Shown: one piece after another, positions 11,422-21,200 of the stretch
Layout: each line of letters opens with the position of its first letter
Position numbering within the stretch: the first letter of the stretch is position 1
DNA from: Asterias rubens
Taxonomy: Eukaryota > Echinodermata > Asteroidea > Forcipulatida > Asteriidae
Assembly: GCF_902459465.1 (NCBI RefSeq)
Contig: NC_047063.1
Coordinates: 22,179,055 to 22,243,054, forward strand
Length of the DNA stretch: 64,000 bases
Direction of reading: 5' to 3'
Position numbers and translations under genes: made by a program
The notes under the pieces: generated by a model
Database searches by the model: none
Told to the model about the DNA's origin: nothing
The model's input: the letters and a program-made list of their open reading frames with translations, nothing else

Positions 11422-12369
11422 CTAGGCACTAACATCAATAGCTTGTCCTGCTCGGCTGCAAAAGATCTGGCGTACCCCATTGCGAAACTGGCGGTATTTA
11501 AAAGCGTATATGATGGGATTGACGCAGGAATTAGTCGCCACCATTGCAACGGAGAGAGAATAAAACCATTCAGTCAAGTCAATGTCCATGCCGAGATTGA
11601 ACAGGAGAAAGATGGTCTCATTTGGTGTCCAGCAAATCACGAACGTGACGAAAACGACTACAAGGAGCTTGAAAGTCTTCCGTCTGGCCTTGAGGAGAGA
11701 CTCGGCCATGTCTGGTGCGTTGGCTCTGTTGGGAAGATGCTGGGCTGGTGCTGGGCCAACACGGGCCGCTCCCCGCTTCATCTCCACACCGATACGGATG
11801 TAAGCGAATAGCATCACTGCCACCGGTAAAACGTATTGCAAGAATACAGTGACAACCCCGATGGTTTTGGATCCGGCAATCGGAATGACGATACACCGTC
11901 CGTTTTCTTCCTTGTAAAACAATAGACTGCGGATGAATTCCAGGGAGAATGGGAAAAGCCAGCACACCGCCATGGCAACACCGACTTTGAGACGAGGCCA
12001 TGCGGCGAGTACTGCCTGGTACTTGAAGGGGTGAACGATGGCGAAATACTGCTCCATGGTCATCGCTAACAGGTTGAAAGTAGACAGAGTGTAAAGGAAG
12101 AACAGTAAGCAGTTGGAGTTCCAGGCATTACAGATGAACCAACCCAAGGCGTCACTTGGGATTGAGTCAGGCAGCGGAATCTCACTTTTCAGGAGGATCG
12201 CTGTACAGCCAATGAAATCAATCACAGCTTGGTGGAAGATGAAGGCATTCGTGCGAGTCCGCATAGCACGTACTTTGAAGATTACAAAGCATACTAAACT
12301 ATTGCCGAAGAACCCTACAATTGCTACCATGTCTTGATAGACCCGTAGAGCCACTTCTGATTCAGTCAT
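11422..12369 (-). CDS. Intronless class A (rhodopsin-like) G-protein-coupled receptor
   Basis: A single 315-aa frame with seven hydrophobic segments. Class A landmarks: GN at 22-23 (TM1), D51 in AVIDF (TM2), C80 and C159 (likely disulfide), EQY at 106-108 in place of DRY, W137 (TM4), P182 (TM5), CWTP at 246-249 (TM6), NPIIY at 284-288 (TM7), then a short helix 8 with C304. It should act at the plasma membrane and couple to heterotrimeric G proteins. The N-tail is only about 10 residues, without a signal peptide, so the true start could lie in an upstream exon, although no in-frame stop was found just before the ATG. A SINE fragment begins about 20 bp upstream. The ligand cannot be called; peptide-receptor-like invertebrate orphan is the best guess. 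Confidence 0.92.
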   Translation of the reverse strand: MTESEVALRVYQDMVAIVGFFGNSLVCFVIFKVRAMRTRTNAFIFHQAVIDFIGCTAILLKSEIPLPDSIPSDALGWFICNAWNSNCLLFFLYTLSTFNLLAMTMEQYFAIVHPFKYQAVLAAWPRLKVGVAMAVCWLFPFSLEFIRSLLFYKEENGRCIVIPIAGSKTIGVVTVFLQYVLPVAVMLFAYIRIGVEMKRGAARVGPAPAQHLPNRANAPDMAESLLKARRKTFKLLVVVFVTFVICWTPNETIFLLFNLGMDIDLTEWFYSLSVAMVATNSCVNPIIYAFKYRQFRNGVRQIFCSRAGQAIDVSA

Positions 12370-12387
12370 CTTTGTTATTTCATTTGG

Positions 12388-12545
12388 TCCTTCAGATGGG
12401 ATGTAAAGTTGTAGGTCCTGTGAGTTGTGTAAGGTATGTCAAAGAACCCAGAGCACTTATCAAAAAAAGTAGGGGTTTGCCCCGGTGTTCCTGGCTTGAT
12501 CGGCTGTATATTGTGCCACAGCAACTTGTAAGTCATTACATGGTG
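12388..12545 (+). mobile_element. SINE body fragment next to the GPCR start
   Basis: Positions 12388-12545 (CTTCAGATGGGATGTAAAG, AAGAACCCAGAGCACTT, GGGGTTTGCCCCGGTGTTCC) match the body of the full SINE at 62920-63060. The tRNA-like head is missing here. Confidence 0.65.
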
Positions 12546-13879
12546 TGTTGTAAAAAGGAGTAGGTCTCATGCTTCAAATGTAGTCCCACCATGGAGGTGG
12601 TCCCACATACATGTACATGTACCTTGTCGGAAAAATACTGAATGTTGAAGTGCCTTGAGCGCCACTGAGTGGGGGATATGAGCCCTAAATGTAAGATTGC
12701 AACAGTTTTATCAAATTTTAGAACGCCAGTTCCCATTTGAAAATGGAGCTTTTAAACAAAGACTCTTAAAGGCAGAGATGTGTGAAAAGATAATTGCATC
12801 GGGTGATTTTAATTGTGTTATGTTCCATTGTGTAAAGTTGAGTAAAAAGCAAAATAGGAGTGCTATTTCAAGGCCGCTAAATTTGTAAAGCTAAGTGTGA
12901 TATCAGCGAGTGCCATACATCTAGTTTTAATGAGCATTGACGGCCTGAAGTGTAACACCAATCCCATGAGGCTTGGACCATAGTCAGACAAAAAAGTCAT
13001 TAATGACCAACTATATTAAAACTACTTAGGCATTGAGGCATTGCATGGTGAGGTATCAATATATTTGGTTTGATGTAACACCATGTGTGTATCTACTTGC
13101 CAAGTAGAGTTTATTCTTAGATAACTGTCTTTCATCTCCTGACAATGACTAGAGCAAGCTAGTCGAAACGTTGAGACCAATGCACGAACTGACTCTGCGG
13201 TAGTACAGTTAATTACGATCCTATAAGCGAAAGTAGTAGTCCCAGCCAATTTTCTGTTCCTTCCGTCCTAGTAGTAGTTAAAAAGCAGGACAGTTCTTTC
13301 CAGAACAAATACATGCACATTGTCTGGGGGGGGGGGGGGGGGTTCGGGGTATTCAGCTAATATCCACCAAAAGGGCCCAGACACTCACAAAGCACTTCTA
13401 TTTTTAAGAAGGTATAAAGCAAAACATTTTTAAGCTGTTCTATCTCGGACTCGTCACAACTTTCTAAAGGGAGACCGCTGACATTTTTGGATAACAAAAG
13501 GCTTCGAAAATGTAGGCTCACAATCGTAAAGAGGCATTTTGAAATAGTATGCCATATTTGGACAAGACATTGAAATTAATGCAAACTACTTGCATTTAAT
13601 ATCTAAGCCATTTTATATGAGCAACAGCTTACCAGATCATTAGCAACGACATTACCATTAACTGTGACTAGTCCCTCTGTATATTTGTGCATAGCAGCAA
13701 CTTCTGTACCTTTCACCCAGGTAGTAGTTAAAAAGCAGGACAGTTCTTATCAGAACTGAGAAGTCTCCCAAACATCAATAAAATCTACTCCGCGGTAGTA
13801 GATAAAGAAAGACAGTTCTATAAGAACTCTACCTGGCAAGTACATACACACATGGTGTTACCGCAAACCAAAGATATAT
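12546..13879. other. Repeat-derived region with three CAGTTCTT blocks
   Basis: Three related blocks occur at about 13268-13304, 13720-13757 and 13793-13830: TAGTAGTTAAAAAGCAGGAC (twice) and TAGTAGATAAAGAAAGACAG, each followed by a small CAGTTCTT...AGAACT hairpin. A GAAACGTTGAGACC motif lies at 13165-13178. A poly-G run lies at 13326-13342. No gene seen. Confidence 0.5.
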
Positions 13880-14110
13880 TTAAGAGATGTTAAATTTGCA
13901 TCGGGGATAAAGAATATTAATTTTGGTTTTTACCCATACACCGATGTGTGTTAGAACTGTATACTCAGTACTTTCCCCGAGTCCTGTGAAAAAATATCAC
14001 AGGCATGTTACTTGGGTGGGATTCGAACCCACGACCCATGCAATTCTAGAGCAGTGTCTTACCAACTAGACTACCGAGGTTGACCGGTAGCTAGAGGCAG
14101 TTCGAATCCT
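13880..14110 (-). mobile_element. tRNA-derived SINE (Val/Asn-like head)
   Basis: The minus strand reads A box (GTAGTCTAGTTGGTAAGAC), B box (GTGGGTTCGAATCCCACCC), then a body with GGAAAGTACTGAGT and CACATCGGTGT, ending ATTCTTTATCCCCGATGC. Other copies: 14139-14245 (tail only), 16796-16985, 17018-17225, 24370-24625 and 26690-26820 (plus strand). The head has no paired acceptor stem, so it is not a tRNA gene. Confidence 0.8.
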
Positions 14111-14561
14111 ATGTTTTGGCAGCGGGTACCGCAACGATAATGCATCGGGGATAAAGAATATTAATTTTGTTTTTTTACCCATACACCGATGTGTGTTAGC
14201 ACTGTATACTCAGTACTTTCCCCCGAGTCCTGTGAAAATATATTGATACCTCACCATGACCATACAATGCCTCAAATCCGATATAGCACAACTTGCTAAG
14301 CACTGTTGTCTGCATGATGTTAATGGGCTCACACTTTCAACATAGTTTCATAAAGAAAAAGTACAGACTCATAGAGGTTAAAATTTCCATAGTTTTATTT
14401 TAAAGGTTTTTTATACATTATATATATCTCCATTCCTCGTGTTATCATTAAAACATCCAGTCAGTGTTTAAACAAAACTGGTAAAGTAACATCATATACA
14501 ACAAACAAAAGTTACGACTATCAGTGATGGCTAGCCTTTCTATATGATTACAGGGCCCACT

Positions 14562-14928
14562 TTAAAGGCACTGGACACCTTTGGTAATTGTCAAAGAGGA
14601 GTCTTCTCACTTGGTGTATTCCAACATTTACATAAAATAACAAATCTGTGACTATTTTGACTCAATTGGTCATCGAAGTTGCAAGAGAGAAATGAAAGAA
14701 AAACAACCTTAGTGTGCTTTCAGATGCCTAATTAAAGGCTTCATAAAGGCCTAACGTCTTTTAATACTTGAATGAGAAGTTTTAAAAAAAAACTGTGTTG
14801 CTTCAGAGGGAGCCATTTCTCACAATGTTTTATTACTATCAACAGCTCTCCTTTGCTCGTTTTGCCAGTTTTGTTTTTATGCTAACAATTATTTTGAGTA
14901 TTTACCAATAGTGTCCAGTGCAACTTAA
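14562..14928. mobile_element. TTAA MITE family A, copy 2
   Basis: Ends TTAAAGGCACTGGACACC and GTGTCCAGTGCAACTTAA; internal sequence as in the 9364-9741 copy but more diverged. Confidence 0.75.
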
Positions 14929-15112
14929 ATAGCTGCTTAGAAAGAAAAAAACAGTAGCTCAGCATATAAAACAAATCATGCTTACCAGAATAAGGTTACC
15001 AGCCAACATACCATGTGACATATGCACAATTTCCAACTGGTATCCTGCTAGTTTTTGCTAAGCACATCATTTATGAGTAAAATTGTCTGCTTAAAAAGCT
15101 CTATAAATTTGG

Positions 15113-15846
15113 CTTGCACCTGTTCCTTATTCTTCCATTCGGATTGGTTCAAAACAAATCTTCCGCAAAATAAATATTCAGTTTGTCAGCGGCAAGCTTT
15201 CTCTGATTTCATTAAGCTGTTGGTCAAAGTGGTCACTGGAACTAGCATGGCGGGGTCATAGGGCAAACAATTATATGCGGTTACAAATCGTTCCTTAGCT
15301 TATGACGGAACAAACAAACAAACAAACAATTAAAACTATTTACTAGAGAATTTTCTCAGAAATGTTCAAAAGTTAATTTACAAGTTTGAACAAACCAAAC
15401 TAGCCAATGCTAAAACCATTACATGAAGGGGATTTCGATACGGCAAAATAAATAAAGGATTTGACATGGAGGGCAAAATATCTGAATGCAGACTTCCAAA
15501 CTGAAAATTTCAAAATGGGGCCAGATTATTATTTCCTTCCAGCCTCGTGTTGGTGACATTAAATTTGAATGGAAGAAACAAACAAAATGGCTGACATTAT
15601 GTCAATAAGCTAAGTTTCTTCATGAAACCAGAAGAATTACAAACTGTAAAAACGCTGTAAACGGACTCCTACCACATTCAATAAAAAAAAAACCAGTCTC
15701 TTTATATCCACAACAACGCCATCAAAATTACTGTACAAGTGGGAAAACAAAATTAGTGCCTGAAATCCGAAGTGTCACAAACTAAATTCATGAAAATAAA
15801 ACGAAGCCCAAAAGAGGAAAAACCTGTTGAGGTACAGTGTTCTCAC
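15113..15846. other. No gene recognised
   Basis: AT-rich sequence with a short AAAC run at 15310-15330. Open frames are short and without recognisable similarity. Confidence 0.4.
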
Positions 15847-16239
15847 TTAAAGACACTGGACACTAATGGTAATTGTCAAAGACTAGTCTTCACACTTGGT
15901 GTATCTCAACATATGCATAAAATATCAAACCTGTGAAAACTTGAACTCAATTGGTAGTCGAAGTTGCGAGCTAATATCGAAAGAAAAAACACCCTGGTCA
16001 CATGAAGTTGTGTGCATTCAGAATCAGATGCTTGATTTTGTGACCTCAAATTCTAAATCTGAGGTCTCGAAATCAAATTCGATGAAAATTACTTCTTTCT
16101 CAAAAACTACGTCACTTCAGGGGGAGCCGTTTCTCACAATGTTTTATACTATCAACCTCTCCCCATTACTCGTTACCAAGTACAGGTTTTATGCTAATTA
16201 TTATTTTGAGTAATTACCAATAGTGTCCATTGCCTTGAA
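15847..16239. mobile_element. TTAA MITE family A, copy 3
   Basis: Begins TTAAAGACACTGGACAC and ends GTGTCCATTGCCTTGAA (right TTAA mutated). The plus-strand open frame at 15896-16213 lies wholly within it and is not a gene. Confidence 0.75.
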
Positions 16240-16795
16240 CAGTGGGCCGCTGGCAAAGTGCAGGTTAAAATACACCCAAGGACCACTGGGTCAGAATTCT
16301 GTCCAACTAGAATTGCTTGCTAGTTGTTTGCTTGCCACCACAGCTACATGTAATCCACTGATTGTTCATTATTGCTTTCAATTACATAGTCCCAAGCTAA
16401 AAACAATGTGGAAAGAAACTCCAAATTAAGGAGCGGTGAAAAAGCTGACAAACCAGTGAAATGACAAGCTAACAGGGCCTAAATTCATAGAGCTGCTAAG
16501 CACAACAATTTGCTTAGCATGAAATTTTTTCCTTGATAAAAACAGGATTACAAACCAAATTTCTATTTGTTACAGGTGTCGTTTGTTTATCCTGAAATGT
16601 AGAACACTGACCTTACAAATTTGCATCTAAGAAAAATATAAACAGAATCCTGAAACTGTGGGTGAGCTCAAGTGTGATTGAAAGATGCTAGGTGGGGTTT
16701 TGAATGCATTACATCGGCTTTTTCTTTTTGCAGAATTTCTATACTTGACTATTCACATTCTTTCTAGTTGCAAAATATTTGTAAGTATGTTTGCA

Positions 16796-17225
16796 TCTGG
16801 GATAAAGAATATGATTTGTTTTTTAACCTTACACCGATGTGTGAAAGCAGTGTACACTCAGCACTTTCCCACGTTCTATGAACAAAAATCACAGGCATAT
16901 TACTTGGGTGGGATTTGAACCCACAACCTTTGGTAATCTAGAGCAGCTATCTTACCACCTAGATCACCAAGATTGCTCGATAGCTAAATAGGGTACCCAT
17001 TTAATAGATGTTAAATTTGCATTGGGGTTAAAGAATATTATTTCGGCTTTGCCGTTCCACCAATGTGTGTAAGCACTGTATACCCAGTACTTTCCCAACT
17101 CTATAAAAAAAAAGTCGCAGGCCGATTAATCGGGTGGGATTTGAACCAGCGACCTTTGCCAATCCCGAGCAGATGTCTTGCTAACATACCACCGAGATTG
17201 CCTGGTAGGTAGAGGCAGTTGTACA
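16796..17225 (-). mobile_element. Two tandem copies of the 13880-type SINE
   Basis: Each copy has the GGGATAAAGAATAT tail, the ACACCGATGTGTG block and a GGTGGGATTTGAACC B box. The first spans 16796-16985, the second 17018-17225, in the same orientation, joined by TTTAATAGATGTTAAATTTG. Confidence 0.75.
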
Positions 17226-17288
17226 TCATCATGTCATGTTCCTGTCAAGGAAATTGTGAGTTGGTGGCTCGAGTAGCTTCAATTTATG

Positions 17289-17650
17289 TATTATATAACT
17301 GACATACAGATCCTTGTCATTTGATTGGTGGAACTTACTTCACGTGACATTCACTATTACTCCCATCCACACCGGCGATCAAAAAGACCTATTCGCCCAT
17401 GGGGAATAGCATTTCCCATTCAACAGTTAGGATCATCCTTCTTCCCAATGTTTTTTTAGCAGTACAGCGCCGCCGCGCCGCTGCAAAAACAAAGGAGCAC
17501 TTGTGCAAAAGGTTGTGATCTGAATTGTGCATTGTTGCCGCTACGCGGCGCTGTTATTTTTGGTTGTCAGTAATTTGTGTGATTTTTCAAAATGTTATAC
17601 TTTTAAAATACATCAAATGACAAGGATCTATAGGTCAGTTATATAAAACA
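17289..17650. mobile_element. MITE with TATATAACTGAC ends
   Basis: Left end TATATAACTGACATACAGAT then CCTTGTCATTTGAT. The right end is the near-perfect reverse complement (ATCAAATGACAAGGATCTAT, then AGGTCAGTTATATA). About 360 bp, non-coding. Confidence 0.65.
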
Positions 17651-17654
17651 AATA

Positions 17655-17808
17655 TTGAGTGGCTTTAATTCGTGGATTGGGAGGAATATTATCGCTCGAT
17701 TAAATTTGGACTGTTCCATTTCACTCGGCTTCGCTTCGTGAAATGGAACAGTTCAAATTTTACCTTGCGATAATATTCCTCCCATTCCACTCTGTGCCGC
17801 TCAATATT
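17655..17808. repeat. Long imperfect palindrome (hairpin)
   Basis: Arms from TTGAGTGGCTTTAATTCGTG inward to GAAATGGAACAG fold on a GGCTTCGCTTCG-type centre near 17730. About 70 bp per arm. It abuts the 17289-17650 MITE and may be a separate fold-back element. Confidence 0.6.
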
Positions 17809-18214
17809 TGTATACTATTGGTTTCCCACACAAAATAATTAGCCAACCCAAGCCCACATAAAGAAAACTTACAATCTACACTAGAGTTCCACTTCAACGA
17901 TCTTGGAGATCCAACACTAAAACTTTCTCTCATAATTTGTACTAAACATAACATGTAATAATTGTTCAACAAGCTAAATTATATAAAGTCATCTTAAATT
18001 AGAAATCGAGCAAAAAAAATAACCCACAGATATAAAACATATACATATATTTTCGTGATGTACGCAAAACAAACTTCACCACAACCGGTAGAGATATGTC
18101 ACTCAGTTAGGAGCCTAAATTGGAAAGAGGTCGCATAATTTTGTACTTAAACACAGAAAAAACATTTTTGAGTTTTACTCCCACTGACGAAAAAACACAT
18201 AAATATATACAAAG

Positions 18215-21200
18215 TCAAAAGAGAAAGTTCCTACAATTCTTGGAGTTACACCTGCAGCGGATGGGCTGTAACTTTGAGGACGTTCCTGAAGTGTTCAATT
18301 CACCTGTAGAAAAACAAATCACAAAAAGGTGTCAAAGGTCGTCATGAATACGCCCTTTCCACCCAAACAACTCAAAGTCAAGCCACTTCTGCATTAAGTG
18401 ACTTTGGCTAGGGCTACAGCCTCTTGTGTGCCAGATTCAGCCCAGTCGCAGTTTTCACCAAACTCTTCCCAACTTAGAATTAATCTTAGGACTTATGATG
18501 AGTTCAGTTCCGTATCTGAAGACATTAAGACGCATTGAACCCATCCTAAGTTAGGACCTCGAGGATTAATCACAGCGCCTCGTGAAATCAGGTGCTCTCC
18601 TCGAAATAACCCACATCACTCAAAGCAATTTTCCTCTGCTTTTGTTGTGGTGCCCCTTTGCAAAATTCCAATACAAGTGGAAGCTAAGCGTCGATGCTCG
18701 AAGGGGACTTTGTCCTGGCCCAGCCTGGAAGAGACCCAGAGGGCGAAAGTGGATCACGACTCACCGGTGTGGCGGTTTCAACTTTCCGCCGTGTTCAGTT
18801 TTCCGAATGACCAAATACGGTAACATTACATCATGCGACGCCTGCGCACAGCAAGCGAAAGTAGTCATTGTTAGTGCCGTACTGAGTCCCGGAAAACTGA
18901 ACACGGCGGAAGACTGAAACCGCCACACCGGCACAGTAGCGGTGGCAGTCTGCAACACATCGTATGGTCTGGGCGGCTCTACGTCCGTCTTGATGGACCA
19001 CAGAGAATGATGAATACAAGCTCAAATTTGCCCCATAGAGGTGTCCCTCATCAGAGGAAAATTGCTGTGTGAAGGGTTAACAAGGTCCTGTGGAAAACGC
19101 CTTCTCTACGCAATAAGTGTAACTGGATTCTTTTACGCATTTTATAACACAACACCCAAGGCTTCAAGTCCCATCCGAGCAACGAAGCAATAATGGTTTT
19201 AAGTGTCTTGGATAAGGACACAAGTGCAGGCATGTATGCCTCGTTTTTTAAAGGGCAAGGGCACCAAGGCATTTTCTCCTTGGAAAAGGGCACCCTATCG
19301 ATTTCTACTGGAGCATTTCTAGGGCACCAAGGGAATGACCAAGGGGCATGGAGCCAATCACCTTCATTGCCTCTGTGAAGTATCAGGCCTGGAAGTGTCA
19401 AGACTTGAACAAACACGCTGCTGATCTGAAACACCAAAGCCCCGTGACTATTTTGTGAAAATCTAGGGTTGGAAAAAGAGTTCCACTATCATCCAGAAGA
19501 TGACTTTCTGTATAAAGGCTGCATTACCTGTCATTTGATAGTCAAACGTCAACTCCTCTCCGGCCTGGATGTCTCTACTCGCAAATAACGCTATCCTTGG
19601 TAGTCTGGGATCCAGTGTATTTACCCACACACCGTAGACAACTAAGTTTGGATCACACTGCAAGAGGGGGAAACAAGGGTACAATGTAGAATAAAATCAA
19701 TATCATTCTGGTTTAGAAAAATGTTCTTCTGAACTGAAATTGTGTAAATACAAGAAATAGGCCAACATAAATAGAGATGAGAAAATACACAAATTTTAAA
19801 GGGGCAATCATGTTGTTACTGGTAAAACACAACATTTTAAGGGACCTTTGTGTAATTATTTTCTACTTTAAGAACATCTTTCCGACCATATTGATTTCAC
19901 AACGAACAAATGTTAAAAGCCCAAAATTCCTAATCCAAAGGCAATGATTCATCAGTTCCTACAAAGTTTTGTAAAAAAACAGACTCACGTTATGCCAATG
20001 TTTTACTAAAAAATTATTAAAAGAATTACACCAATGTTACAATAATCATACAGACAAATAGCATACAATATAGTGCATTGATCTGAAAAAACAAGCAACA
20101 TACACATCAAAATAAAACTATTTAGAATGCCCAAAATCGAAGTCAAAGATAAACACCAAATGTGAGGACCTTGTTTCAACTCGACATTCTTTTGGACAAA
20201 CTTCCAAACTTTATGTCCAGAATGCCCAACAGCTTTGACAAATGCTGGGAAGAGCCATGTTTACTTCATTGATCATATACGACAGGGAGAATAAATGCTA
20301 AAACAATGCCCAGAATAATTCTTTTCTAGGAATTACAGTTTAAAGGCACTGTACACTATTGGTAATTATTAGCATAAACCTTACTTGGTAACAAGTAATG
20401 GGGAGCTGTTGATTTACGAGAAACGGCACCCTCTAGAGGTAACATAGTTTTTGAGAAAAAGTGTAATTTTCCACGAATTTGATTTCAAAACCTCAGAATT
20501 AGATTTTGAGGTCTTGAAATCAAGCATCTGAAAGCACACAACTTTGTGTAACAAGGGTGTTTTTTCACTCATTATTATCTCGCAACTTTGACGACCAATT
20601 GAGCTCAAATTTTCACAGGTTTGTTATTTTAAGCATGTTGAGATACACAAAGTGTAAAGACGGGTCTTTGACAATTACCAAAGTCCCACGTCTATAACTC
20701 CCAGTAAATTACAGTTTAGTCTCCAGACTACAGTGTAATCCTCAATTCCAGACTGGTGTTTTTAGTCTGACGAACCAGGATTATTCAAAAACTATATTCT
20801 GCCACAATTATAAGCCATAATTACTCTTGCAAGTGCGAGATTCCAGCATGCCATTTGGCTGTTCATCAATTAGTAGTGGCCGTGGCTAACAGCCGAGTCA
20901 CAGCAAATGAGGGTTTTTGTTTTGTTCAAATTTTTTGAAAAGGAAAAAAACATAAATTCCAAATCAAAGTACGAGTTTGTGTGTAGGCTTTACTAGTATG
21001 GCCAGGGCTTGAATTGGGAAGAAAAATGCATATAGACCCATTGCATATGACGTCACACTCTCAAAAAGGAGGCAGATCATTGGACAATAGCTGTTCTCTG
21101 CGCTTAAAAACTGGTGCGTGACCACAGCATACCTGTACCGTTCGCGTTATGCAAGGGGGAGCTATTGATTTTTTTACACAATACATGCTCGCAATTTTGG

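Noticed and set aside
11362-11811. 149-aa plus-strand frame
   Set aside because: It is antisense to the GPCR coding sequence, which has all class A landmarks.
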